A program made the position numbers and the translations under genes. Shown piece after piece: positions 45,290 through 53,858 of a DNA stretch of 64,000 nucleotides. The notes under the pieces were generated by a model. The model saw only the letters and a list, made by a program, of their open reading frames with translations, had not been told where the DNA came from and made no database searches. The first letter of the stretch is position 1, and each line of letters opens with the position of its first letter. The stretch lies in contig JAAEZZ010000010.1 in assembly GCA_018222605.1 (NCBI GenBank), positions 1 through 64,000 on the forward strand, given 5' to 3'. This DNA comes from Alphaproteobacteria bacterium. Lineage in GTDB: Bacteria; Pseudomonadota; Alphaproteobacteria; Caulobacterales; Hyphomonadaceae.

Positions 45290-46915
45290 TTACTCGCAGG
45301 TGCCTTGTTCTGGCACGTGCTTCAGACCTCGGCCCGGAGCAAGATTTGTCGGTTCACCATCGCGCACCGCAAACTCCCCATTGACCAGAACGTCCACGAC
45401 CCCGACAGACAAGACCTCCGGTTTCACGAATGTAGCGCGCGGCGCGTATTCCTCCGGATCAAAGACCACGATGTCCGCGTAATAGCCCTCTTTCAGATAG
45501 CCACGGTCCACCAGCCCGAGGGCATCAGCCGCCCGTCCGGTGCTGGAGTTCACGAACTCTGTCGTGGTAAGGGTCTTTTCTTTTTTCACATATTTCGTAT
45601 ACTTGGTTGTGTAGCTTGCATATTTTCTTGGGTGCCCATCCGATGCGTCAGAGGACGTCATCACCCAGGGCTGTTGCATGAAACGTTTCACATCTTCTTC
45701 ACTCTGATTGAATGAGGCAAAGCCGGCTCCACCCTGCTCCAGCACGCGGATGGCCGCTTCAATGGGATCGACATCCCACTCTTCACTCAAATCCTGCAGT
45801 GTTTTGCCGATCCATTCGTCTTTGGTACGGTTGGATATCAGCAGGCTGTCCGGGCCTCCCCGGCGGCGCATGTTTTCCTTCATCGCCTCGCGGATCTTGG
45901 GGCCGTCTTCAGGATCACGCAGACGGGCGACCATGGCCTCTTCACCACCAACCTGAGCCCAGCGTGGCAGCAGGGAGGCCGATACACTGGTGCCGGACGC
46001 AACCCATGGATACTGGTCAGCTGTAACAGTCAGGCCTGCTGTTTGAGCAGACTCCACAAGATCAATCACGTCCGTACTCATACCGTGTACATCAACGCCC
46101 AGCGCCTTCAGGTGTGCAATATGAAGCGGAATACCCGTAGCCTCACCAATATCAATCACCTCCTGAACAGCGCCCAGCAAACCAACCGTGTAGGAGGATT
46201 CATCCCGAATATGGGAATCGTAAAGCCCGCCACGTTTGGCCGCTTCTTTTGTGAGAGCGATCACTTCGTCTGTCTTTGAATAGCTTTGCGGGGAATAGAA
46301 CAGGCCGGTGGAGAAGCCAAACGCGCCCTCACACATGCCTTTTCTGACCAGCCCCTTCATCGTGTCCAGCTCTTCAGCATCCGGCGCTTTGTCAGAATAG
46401 CCAAGCACCATACTGCGCACTGCGCCGAAGCCTACATAGGCGGCTACATTCGGCCCGATGCCCTTTTTCTCGGCATTGGACAGCGTCTCCGCAATGGCCG
46501 GATGGCCAGATCCATCGACACCGACGAACACGGTCGTAACGCCCTGCATGATTGCAGGCAGGATCAGGCTCTTGTCGGGATCATTTGCCCAAGGTGTAAT
46601 GTCACGATCATAATGCGTATGCGGATCGACAAATCCCGGCGCCACATATTTTCCGGTCACATCCAGGGAGACAGGCGCGGTATATCCGGCTTCGGTCGCA
46701 TCCCCCACAAACACGATGCGGTCATCCAGAATGGCGACATCTGCAACGCGCGGCTCGCTGAGCGTGCCATCATAGACAGTCCCGTTCAGAAGCAGGATAT
46801 CCGCATCCTGCATGGGCACTTCAACAGGGCTGGTGCAGCTGGCCAACAGGATCGCAGGGAATGCATATTTAAGCCCCCATGAGCCGCATTTTCTCAATCG
46901 TGGCATGTTTTGCAT
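45290..46915 (-). CDS. N-acyl-D-amino-acid deacylase, lipoprotein
   Basis: A 541-residue amidohydrolase of the D-aminoacylase family, with a signal ending in a lipobox (AILLASC, C27). Metal and catalytic motifs include GFVDPHTHYDRD (H99, H101) near the N-terminus and SDASDGHPRKYAS later. The C-terminal segment ADIVVFDPEEYAPRATFVKPE is typical. Such enzymes split N-acyl-D-amino acids to the D-amino acid and a carboxylate. An outer-face lipoprotein would release D-amino acids in the periplasm for import. It lies 51 bp after dgcA, and the following terminator ends the transcript. Fits a peptidoglycan-derived D-amino-acid pathway. Confidence 0.87.
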   Translation of the reverse strand: MQNMPRLRKCGSWGLKYAFPAILLASCTSPVEVPMQDADILLLNGTVYDGTLSEPRVADVAILDDRIVFVGDATEAGYTAPVSLDVTGKYVAPGFVDPHTHYDRDITPWANDPDKSLILPAIMQGVTTVFVGVDGSGHPAIAETLSNAEKKGIGPNVAAYVGFGAVRSMVLGYSDKAPDAEELDTMKGLVRKGMCEGAFGFSTGLFYSPQSYSKTDEVIALTKEAAKRGGLYDSHIRDESSYTVGLLGAVQEVIDIGEATGIPLHIAHLKALGVDVHGMSTDVIDLVESAQTAGLTVTADQYPWVASGTSVSASLLPRWAQVGGEEAMVARLRDPEDGPKIREAMKENMRRRGGPDSLLISNRTKDEWIGKTLQDLSEEWDVDPIEAAIRVLEQGGAGFASFNQSEEDVKRFMQQPWVMTSSDASDGHPRKYASYTTKYTKYVKKEKTLTTTEFVNSSTGRAADALGLVDRGYLKEGYYADIVVFDPEEYAPRATFVKPEVLSVGVVDVLVNGEFAVRDGEPTNLAPGRGLKHVPEQGTCE

Positions 46916-46966
46916 TCCGTTTTTCCTTTCGTGAGAATCTATAGGTTAGGGCGATACAGTGGAAAT

Positions 46967-47962
46967 CTACAATGAGGGCATGGCTTCGGCTGTACCCCAA
47001 AAGCCAGGTTCTGGGGGCATCAGCCATCCATCTTTGACGGAGACACCTCCTGTGCGATCATTCTTTAACCAGACAGGGCCGTCCAGATCGACATAGTCAG
47101 CCTGCATGGCAATCTGCAGCGCCGGAACAATGGAGAGCGAACTGCTGATCATGCAGCCCACCATAACGCCGAACTTTTTCTCCCGCGCCGCCTCAAGCAG
47201 GTTGAAGGCCTCTGTCAGCCCCCCTGTCTTGTCGAGTTTGATATTCACAATGTCGTAGAGCCCGCTGAGCCGATCCAGATCATCCGAGGTGTGACAGGAT
47301 TCATCTGCGCAGACAGGCACACGACGCACCAGTTCTGCCAGCCGCACGTCTTCTGAACTTGGCAGAGGTTGCTCGACAAAAGCCACGCGCAATTCTTCCA
47401 GAAGAGGCTGTACGGACTGCAGCAGCCCCAGATCCCAGCTCTCATTCGGGTCGACAATCAATTCAGGATTTGGCGCAGCCTGGCGGACAGCGCGCAAGCA
47501 GGCTTCCACCTCACCCGCATCCACCTTCACTTTGACCACAGGAACATTCGCAAGTTTCGCAGCCTCGCGCCCCATAGCCTCTGGTGTATCAATGCCAATC
47601 GTCAACGCCGTGGCAACTGGCTTTAGTACGGAGAGTGCGGTGGCCGGTCCGCCCGCTTTGCTCTCAAGATCCCAAAGCGCACAATCAACCGCATTGCGCG
47701 CCGCCCCGGCAGGCAAAAGTTCCTGCAGCCCTACGCGGGTCAGGCCCTCACGAAACGCGCCGCGTATGGCCGCGATTTGCTGGGTCACGCTGTCCAGCGT
47801 CTCGCCATAGCGCGCATAGGGCACAGCCTCCCCGCGCCCGATCACGCCACCAGCCTCAACCGCCACCTCGACGACTTCGGCAACCGTCCGGACACCACGA
47901 GATATCCGGAACGGCGTCGCGAGCGGAAAGGACTCTATGCGAGTTCGCAGGTCTCGAAGCAT
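46967..47962 (-). CDS. dgcA: N-acetyl-D-glutamate racemase (DgcA type), enolase superfamily
   Basis: A 331-residue enolase-superfamily enzyme with the dipeptide-epimerase-like residue set: K144-x-K146 (VVKVKVD), D171 (VDPNESW), E197 (FVEQPLP), D220 (CADESCH) and K242 (NIKLDKTGG). Similar proteins are usually called L-Ala-D/L-Glu epimerase. Next to a DUF1611 gene, however, they match the described DgcN-DgcA route for D-glutamate: DgcN acetylates D-Glu, DgcA racemises N-acetyl-D-Glu to N-acetyl-L-Glu, which is then deacetylated to L-Glu. Its start overlaps dgcN by 28 bp. The specific activity is inferred from the pair; dipeptide epimerase is the alternative. Confidence 0.78.
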   Translation of the reverse strand: MLRDLRTRIESFPLATPFRISRGVRTVAEVVEVAVEAGGVIGRGEAVPYARYGETLDSVTQQIAAIRGAFREGLTRVGLQELLPAGAARNAVDCALWDLESKAGGPATALSVLKPVATALTIGIDTPEAMGREAAKLANVPVVKVKVDAGEVEACLRAVRQAAPNPELIVDPNESWDLGLLQSVQPLLEELRVAFVEQPLPSSEDVRLAELVRRVPVCADESCHTSDDLDRLSGLYDIVNIKLDKTGGLTEAFNLLEAAREKKFGVMVGCMISSSLSIVPALQIAMQADYVDLDGPVWLKNDRTGGVSVKDGWLMPPEPGFWGTAEAMPSL

Positions 47963-48957
47963 TCCAGCAACCTATCTGTGATCTTATTGACACCCATCGC
48001 GACCGGATCCTGGCATGGCAGGCCAAGCTCGGCCTCGATTTCCGCGCAGAGGCGCTGCGCTTCTTCACGGTCAATATTGGATGTATTCAGCGCGACACCC
48101 ACGGCTTTGACGTCAGGATTGGTCAGACGTGCCGCCTTAAGGTTTGTCTCGAGGCACTCCTTGAGCTGAGGAAGTTCCCGCCCCGGAATACCGCGCATAT
48201 GCGCCCGGCCAACTTCGTGGCACAGAACCAGCGCATCGGGCTGGGAGCCATGAAGTAACCCCATGGAGACACCTGCAAAGGAGGGATGGAACAAAGAGCC
48301 CTGCCCCTCAATCAGATCCCAGCCGCCATCTTCCCGCGGGGGAGAAATCCATTCAGCCGCGCCGGAGATGAAGTCCGCAATCACGGCATCGATCGGCACG
48401 CCGGATTGCGCAATGAATATGCCGGTCTGGCCCGTCGCGCGAAAATCAGCGTTCACGCCGCGCGCTTGCATCTCTTTTTCCAAAGCCAGGGTGGTATACA
48501 TCTTTCCGACAGAACAATCCGTACCCACCGTAAGAAGGCGACGGCCTGCACGGGGGCGGCCATTGCCAATCGGCAGCTTGGCCGGGGGTTCGCGCACATC
48601 AAATAGCTGCCTCCCGGTTTCGGCCGCTGCATTGCGGATTTCTTCATGAGAGGAGAGCCGCTCGTGCAATCCGGACGCAACATTCAGGCCCGCCTTCAGA
48701 GCGGCCACCACGTCAATCACCGCCTGGGGCCCAAGCACGCCGCCCGCATTCGCAACCCCGATGATCAGCGTTTTTGCGCCGTTCTGTACTGCTTCCTCAA
48801 ATGAGAAATGGTCCAAGCCGACTGTCAGCGTACAGGCCTCCCCCCGGTATTCTCCGACGCAAAGTTCAGGACGCCAGGCCGCAACACCCCGGGATGTCTT
48901 GACTGAAAGCGGCTCTGTGGAGTTGCCGAGGTAAAGTAAATAAGGAGAAGGAATCAT
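47935..48957 (-). CDS. dgcN: D-glutamate N-acetyltransferase (DgcN type, DUF1611)
   Basis: A 340-residue DUF1611 protein. The N-terminal Rossmann-like half (KTLIIGVANAGGVLGPQAVIDVVAALKAGLNVASGLHERL) is followed by a P-loop-like GTDCSVGKM at 145-153, then QTGIFIAQSG, FISGAAEW and EGQGSLFHPSFAGVSMGLLHGSQPDALVLCHE. In marine Pseudoalteromonas the homologue DgcN acetylates D-glutamate at the start of a D-Glu catabolic pathway. It is paired with dgcA (overlapping) and follows a LysR gene by 103 bp. Ribosome site is weak. Assignment rests on family and gene pairing. Confidence 0.8.
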   Translation of the reverse strand: MIPSPYLLYLGNSTEPLSVKTSRGVAAWRPELCVGEYRGEACTLTVGLDHFSFEEAVQNGAKTLIIGVANAGGVLGPQAVIDVVAALKAGLNVASGLHERLSSHEEIRNAAAETGRQLFDVREPPAKLPIGNGRPRAGRRLLTVGTDCSVGKMYTTLALEKEMQARGVNADFRATGQTGIFIAQSGVPIDAVIADFISGAAEWISPPREDGGWDLIEGQGSLFHPSFAGVSMGLLHGSQPDALVLCHEVGRAHMRGIPGRELPQLKECLETNLKAARLTNPDVKAVGVALNTSNIDREEAQRLCAEIEAELGLPCQDPVAMGVNKITDRLLECFETCELA

Positions 48958-49060
48958 GGAACACTCGTTAAGGTGAAGTCATTGCGATCAACTTCCCCCA
49001 TGATTGCGGCTCCAACCCTTCAGGAAAATTTCAAAGGTGGAGGTCACTCATAACCTTCAT

Positions 49061-49987
49061 CTATGCCCGATTTCGCGTGTCCTGGCGTGCATTCCTGATT
49101 GTCTTCTGAAGTATGGAAATGAATTTCTTGGCCGGACCGGACAGCGGACGGTCTTCCAGATGAACACAATGAATGTCGAAAGTCGGCCTTTGCTCCAGCA
49201 TACGAAAGTCCATTTCGTCTGACAGGCTGGCCCTCGCGGTGAACTCGTCAACCACGGCCACGCCAGCCCCTCTCTTCACCAGAGATGCCGCGACATAATA
49301 TGTCTGCACCGAGATGCTGGCCGTCTTGCCATCACCTCCGGCTATATCATTCGTGAAGATCGTGCCGACCGCGCCTGTGCCGGACAGCCTGATCAAATCG
49401 CGTCCTTTCAGCATATCCAGCGGAATGGTCTCTGGCGGGTCTGGCATGTCCTCCTTGCGAAACAAGAGGACCAGCTCGCCCGAGCCGACTTTCATCGATG
49501 CCAGGCGCGGATGGTGAGGCGCGTCATGTGTGAGCGCAAGGTCGCTGTTTCGCTCATAAAGTGAACGCAGTATGTCTCCATTGTGGAGCGTCTGGACATC
49601 AAAAGCGATGGCTGGATTGGCTTCATGGAACTTCGCCACCGCACTTGGCGCGATCTCCAGACCAAGTGACGGCAAGACCGCAAGGCGCAGACTTCCCGCC
49701 GCCCCATGCCGGAGATTCTTGGCAGTCTCCTGCAGGGACTCGACACGCATATAAAGCTCGCGGGCCTCCTGAAACAGTACATGCGCTTCCTGTGTTGGAA
49801 CCAGTCGTCCCTTCACGACACGGAAAAGGGTGAACCCAATACGGCTCTCCGCATGCCGAAGAACTTTGCTGACTGAGGGCTGTGAGACATTCAGCGCCCT
49901 GGCAGCGCCGCTGACCGAGCCGGTCTGGTAAACAGCATTGAAAACTTCCACATGCCGCAGGCTCATGATCTGCCGGCTCTCAGACAT
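49061..49987 (-). CDS. LysR family transcriptional regulator
   Basis: A 308-residue LysR regulator: N-terminal helix-turn-helix (LRHVEVFNAVYQTGSVSGAARALNVSQPSVSKVLRHAESRIGFTLF) and a periplasmic-binding-like effector domain (LRLAVLPSLGLEIAPSAVAKFHEANPAIAFDVQT). The ATG at 49987 with GGAGA 7 nt upstream is preferred over a TTG one codon earlier. It lies directly upstream of dgcN on the same strand, and the described D-glutamate pathway has a dedicated activator, so this is the likely regulator of the module. Its own promoter carries a T-N11-A palindrome. Confidence 0.88.
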   Translation of the reverse strand: MSESRQIMSLRHVEVFNAVYQTGSVSGAARALNVSQPSVSKVLRHAESRIGFTLFRVVKGRLVPTQEAHVLFQEARELYMRVESLQETAKNLRHGAAGSLRLAVLPSLGLEIAPSAVAKFHEANPAIAFDVQTLHNGDILRSLYERNSDLALTHDAPHHPRLASMKVGSGELVLLFRKEDMPDPPETIPLDMLKGRDLIRLSGTGAVGTIFTNDIAGGDGKTASISVQTYYVAASLVKRGAGVAVVDEFTARASLSDEMDFRMLEQRPTFDIHCVHLEDRPLSGPAKKFISILQKTIRNARQDTRNRA

Positions 49988-50401
49988 CAAACATTCTCCA
50001 ATTCACACCGTCCAAACACACCCGCACACCTCTCCGCCCCTGCCAACCCATGACTTAAGGCTATGGGTTAGTAAAGTCTCAGAAATGTTGCATCCATTGA
50101 CGCACATGTCCTTCCGGGTAGCCTGTAATTGGTTACCACAAGAACAGAACCAGCAAAAGCTGGGGGTAAAAAATACTCAGGGGTTCTGCGGGAGGAACCA
50201 TTAAAAAAAACACGCGAAAGGATGAGCCTATACTTTTCGAATACTTGAATGACTGATTTCAGTCAGGATGTCTTCACGGAGTTTCATGGGCTTTTTCCTC
50301 CGCATTATCCTTTCGGGACGTACGCGTCCCAAACCGCAACGGGCACATCCATGCCTGAAATCGGGGCACTTGCCTCATGTGAATGTCACCAAGGGGGTCA
50401 C
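49988..50401. other. divergent LysR/TonB receptor intergenic region
   Basis: 414 bp with no gene. The LysR side holds the T-N11-A palindrome at 50045-50069. On the receptor side are an AT-rich stretch (50165-50260) and a symmetric sequence GGGACGTACGCGTCCC (50314-50329). An upstream open frame in phase with the receptor reaches 50249 but has no conserved or signal-peptide character. Confidence 0.5.
50045..50069. promoter_or_regulatory. LysR-type T-N11-A operator
   Basis: AACCCAT-N11-ATGGGTT: a perfect 7-bp inverted repeat whose inner bases are T and A exactly 11 nt apart, the classic LysR box. It lies 58-82 bp upstream of the LysR start and is thus expected to be bound by this regulator. Confidence 0.7.
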
Positions 50402-53299
50402 ATGTCATCTTTTATGAAACCATATGGAAAAGCACGCCGGACAGGTCTGGTTGCTGGCGCATCTGCGTCAGCGATCATCCTGTCGATTGGTCTGGCCGGA
50501 CCGTCCTACGCACAAGCCAGCCCAACCTCCGAAGACGCGGCACCCGCCTCCACGCCAGAGGCCGCCGGAGAAGCTGAGCGCACATTCGAGGCGGTGACCG
50601 TTACCGGCTCGCGCATCGCCCGAAGCGGGTACGAATCTCCGACGCCTCTCACCGTTCTGGGAGAAGAGGAAATCAATGCCCGCGCCCCGGCGAACGTGGC
50701 TGACTTTGTCAACGAGATCCCGTCTGTGGTGGGCAGTGCCACGCCAGCCACTTCCAACCTCTCTATCAGTTCGGGTACGGCAGGTCTCAACAGCATCAAC
50801 CTCCGCTCCCTGGGTGCCAACCGCACGCTTGTCCTGCTGGATGGACAGCGCTCTGTTGGTTCCATCATCACCGGCGCGGTGGACGTGAACACTTTCCCTC
50901 AGGGATTGATCAAAAACGTTGAAATCGTGACAGGCGGCGCATCCGCTGCGTACGGTTCGGATGCTGTCTCGGGGGTCATCAACTTCATCCTCGACAAGGA
51001 GTATGAAGGCTTTAAGGGCTCCGTTGAAGGTGGCCAGACGACCTATGGGGATGACACGGGCTACCGCGTGAACCTGACCGCAGGCAGCGCTTTCGGCAAA
51101 GGCCGCGGCCACGCCATTTTCAATGCTGAGATAACGGACCGAGAAGGCATTTACGGCATTCCGCGCGACTGGAACAATGAAGGCAACTACATTATCAACA
51201 ACCCGTATTATACGCCCGGCAGCGGGGTGCCGGAACGCCTGCGCGTCAGCCATGCCGGCCTCAGCATCGCCACGCCCGGCGGCCTGATCGTCAATACGGA
51301 TCTGCGCGGCACCTATTTCGGTGTCGGCGGCAGTGTAAACCAGCTGGCCTATGGCGAAACCCGTGACCCATGGATGGTTGGCGGTGACTGGCAGTATACT
51401 CAGACCAATGACAAACAATCCCTGCACGCGGATGAGCGCCGCAAAGGCCTGTTCGGTCGCGTCAGCTGGGATCTGACGGACAATATCGAGGTATACGCCC
51501 AAGCCTCCTGGAACAAGCACGCCTCCTTGGGCTGGACAGGTGTTCAGGCGAACCAGGGTAATGTCGTCATTCAGTCTGATAATGCCTTCATTCCGGAATC
51601 TGTCCGCGAGCAGCTGGATGATTTGGGCATCACTTCCTTCCGTCTCGGTACGACCAATGCAGACCTTCCGCTGCGCAAAACAGATAATGAGCGCGAAGTG
51701 AAGCGCTACGTTATCGGCGCGGAAGGCAATTTCGACATGTTCCAGCGCAACTGGAACTGGGATGCCTATTTCCAGCGCGGAGAGACTGATGCCACTGTCA
51801 TCGCACGTGACATCACCAACAATGCCCGCCTGGCAATGGCGCAGGATGCAGTCTTTGATCCGAATACCGGCGATATTGTCTGCCGTTCCACGCTTACGGA
51901 TCCAAACAATGGCTGTATCCCCTTCAACCGGATGGGCATTGGCGTAAACAGCCAGGCCGCCGTTGATTACATCGTCGGCAACCCTTATCGCGACGATCAC
52001 TTCGAACAGGATGTGATTGCAGCAAACATTGCCGGTGATCTGATGGATATCTGGGCCGGTACGGTTTCCGTTGCGGCCGGTCTTGAGCATCGCCGTGAGG
52101 AAGTCTCCGGCTACGTGCCGCAGGAATACCAGTCCGGGTGGTTCGTAGGAAACTACAAGCCGAGCTTCGGCAGCTATGATGTGACCGAAGGTTATGTCGA
52201 GGCACTCATCCCACTTGCGGAGGGCCTGAACTTCAACGGCGCAATCCGCGGAACGGATTACAGCACATCAGGTTTCGTCACGACTTGGAAAGCAGGCCTG
52301 ACCTATGAACCTGTTCCGGATATCCTTTTCCGTGTGACCCGCTCCCGCGACATTCGCGCGCCCAATCTGGCTGAACTTTTCCAGGCCGGCTCCACACGCA
52401 CCAACAATCTGGTGGACCCGTTCAATGGAAACCAGGTTGTGCAATTCCGTGAGACTGTCACGGGCAACCAGGCGCTTGATCCGGAAGAGGCCGACCAGTG
52501 GAATCTCGGGTTTGTCTTGCAGCCGCGCTACATTCCGGGCCTCAGCTTCTCGGCAGATTATTACACGATCGAGATCAATGGCTCGATTGGGTCTGTAGAC
52601 GCTCAGACAATCGTTGATCGCTGCTATGAGGGCGCTCAGGAATACTGCGCAGCAATCGTCCGTGGTCAAACGGCAGGCGGCGCGAGTGCGATTGAATCCG
52701 TCAGCGTCAGCCCGTTCAACTTTGCGACCGTCAAGGCTCGCGGCGTTGACCTGGAAGCTACCTACAGGCTACCCATGGATGAGATCGTCGACACTTGGGA
52801 AGGCGACCTAATCTTCCGCGTCATGGGCACGCATTATCTGGAAAACTATGTCAATAACGGCATCGACACGCCGACCGACACAGTTGGACAGAACATAGGC
52901 GACGGGCCGCCAGACTGGCTCTACCGCATGAGCGCAACCTATGATGCAGACCCATGGACCATCCAACTCGCCGCCCGCGCAATCAGTGAAGGTGTCTACG
53001 ACAATTCCTTCATCGAATGCTCAACGGCGTGCCCTGTGTCCACCTCAGATAACCGCACCATCAACAATAACCATATTGATGGCGCCTTCTATGTGGACCT
53101 GTCCATGAACTACCGGATGCAGATTGGCGGCGCGGAAGTGAACCCGTTCTTCCGTGTCACGAACCTGCTGAATGAAGACCCGGCTATCGTGGCCTATGGT
53201 CCAGGCGGCAGCGCATATGGCAGCCCGTCCACGAACCAGGGGCTGTACGATTTCCTCGGCCGTACGTTCCGTGTGGGCTTCCGGTTTAACTTCAACTAA
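50402..53299 (+). CDS. large TonB-dependent receptor
   Basis: A 965-residue receptor. A long basic signal peptide (MSSFMKPYGKARRTGLVAGASASAIILSIGLAGPSYAQA) precedes a plug with FEAVTVTGSRIARSGYESPTPLTVLGEEEI, NLRSLGANRTLVLLDGQRSVG and VEIVTGGASAAYGSDAVSGVINFILDKEYEGF. The barrel ends FRVGFRFNFN, with one asparagine after the last aromatic. AGGGGG lies 4 nt before the ATG. It diverges from the LysR gene of the D-glutamate module, so a role in taking up peptidoglycan or peptide fragments is possible but unproven. A strong terminator follows. Confidence 0.92.
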   Translation: MSSFMKPYGKARRTGLVAGASASAIILSIGLAGPSYAQASPTSEDAAPASTPEAAGEAERTFEAVTVTGSRIARSGYESPTPLTVLGEEEINARAPANVADFVNEIPSVVGSATPATSNLSISSGTAGLNSINLRSLGANRTLVLLDGQRSVGSIITGAVDVNTFPQGLIKNVEIVTGGASAAYGSDAVSGVINFILDKEYEGFKGSVEGGQTTYGDDTGYRVNLTAGSAFGKGRGHAIFNAEITDREGIYGIPRDWNNEGNYIINNPYYTPGSGVPERLRVSHAGLSIATPGGLIVNTDLRGTYFGVGGSVNQLAYGETRDPWMVGGDWQYTQTNDKQSLHADERRKGLFGRVSWDLTDNIEVYAQASWNKHASLGWTGVQANQGNVVIQSDNAFIPESVREQLDDLGITSFRLGTTNADLPLRKTDNEREVKRYVIGAEGNFDMFQRNWNWDAYFQRGETDATVIARDITNNARLAMAQDAVFDPNTGDIVCRSTLTDPNNGCIPFNRMGIGVNSQAAVDYIVGNPYRDDHFEQDVIAANIAGDLMDIWAGTVSVAAGLEHRREEVSGYVPQEYQSGWFVGNYKPSFGSYDVTEGYVEALIPLAEGLNFNGAIRGTDYSTSGFVTTWKAGLTYEPVPDILFRVTRSRDIRAPNLAELFQAGSTRTNNLVDPFNGNQVVQFRETVTGNQALDPEEADQWNLGFVLQPRYIPGLSFSADYYTIEINGSIGSVDAQTIVDRCYEGAQEYCAAIVRGQTAGGASAIESVSVSPFNFATVKARGVDLEATYRLPMDEIVDTWEGDLIFRVMGTHYLENYVNNGIDTPTDTVGQNIGDGPPDWLYRMSATYDADPWTIQLAARAISEGVYDNSFIECSTACPVSTSDNRTINNNHIDGAFYVDLSMNYRMQIGGAEVNPFFRVTNLLNEDPAIVAYGPGGSAYGSPSTNQGLYDFLGRTFRVGFRFNFN

Positions 53300-53320
53300 G
53301 TTCACCCCCCACCCACCTGA

Positions 53321-53351
53321 AACAGCCCGCCATCATTGGCGGGCTGTTTTA
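53321..53351 (+). terminator. rho-independent terminator of the TonB receptor
   Basis: AACAGCCCGCC and GGCGGGCTGTT form a perfect 11-bp stem around ATCATT, followed by TTTA, 22 bp after the receptor stop. Confidence 0.85.
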
Positions 53352-53402
53352 CGTTGCAGCTCACGAATATCCCGCATCTGTGTCCAGCCCTGCGACAATA
53401 AG

Positions 53403-53431
53403 AAAAGGGCACGCCTATCAGGCGCGCCCTT
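53403..53431 (-). terminator. rho-independent terminator of the SnoaL-like gene
   Basis: Read leftward, AAGGGCGCGCC pairs with GGCGTGCCCTT (one G-U type mismatch) around a 5-nt loop and is followed by TTCTTATT, 25 bp after the stop of the SnoaL-like gene. With the preceding hairpin it separates two convergent transcripts. Confidence 0.8.
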
Positions 53432-53455
53432 CTTGAGACAAAGTTATTGAGAAGC

Positions 53456-53824
53456 CTAGCGCAGGGAAGCCAGCGGCGTCGGGTCCAGGAACTCCTCAAT
53501 ACGAGCGATCTTACCGTCTTCTACCAAGACGACAGCAATCGCATCCGCAGCCAGCTTCGTGCCGTCATGCGTCTCGACGCGCAGAACATGCTGCTGCAGG
53601 AAGCCGCCAGGAATCTCGACGAGGCGCTTGATGTCATAGTGACGCGATTTCGTTTTCTCCAGAATGTTCTTGAAGGTCGCCATGTTCTGATCGACCGTCT
53701 GTGTTCTGCCATCATAATTGTGCCAAATCCCGGCATCAGGCTTGAAGCAGGACCGTGCGCCCGGCTCGTCGCCAGCTTCCAGATACGCCTTGAATTTGTT
53801 TGCGAGATCGAGACTGCTCATCAT
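53456..53824 (-). CDS. SnoaL-like (NTF2-fold) protein
   Basis: A 122-residue cytoplasmic protein of the NTF2/SnoaL-like superfamily: LANKFKAYLEAGDEPGARSCFKPDAGIWHNYDGRTQTVDQNMATF at the N-terminal helices and KLAADAIAVVLVEDGKIARIEEFLDP at the C-terminal sheet. Members include ketosteroid isomerases, polyketide cyclases and dehydratases, and many non-catalytic proteins. AAAGGA lies 4 nt before the first of two ATGs. It follows the LEH-like lipoprotein gene by 34 bp on the same strand and shares its fold, suggesting a common pathway. Activity cannot be assigned. Confidence 0.82.
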   Translation of the reverse strand: MMSSLDLANKFKAYLEAGDEPGARSCFKPDAGIWHNYDGRTQTVDQNMATFKNILEKTKSRHYDIKRLVEIPGGFLQQHVLRVETHDGTKLAADAIAVVLVEDGKIARIEEFLDPTPLASLR

Positions 53825-53858
53825 ATATTCCTTTTGCTGAGTAAGATGTATCAGGTGA

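Noticed and set aside
50468-52090. A 540-codon open frame on the - strand inside the TonB receptor
   Set aside because: Composition typical of an antisense shadow, no signal peptide or motif, while the + strand frame has a full TonB receptor.
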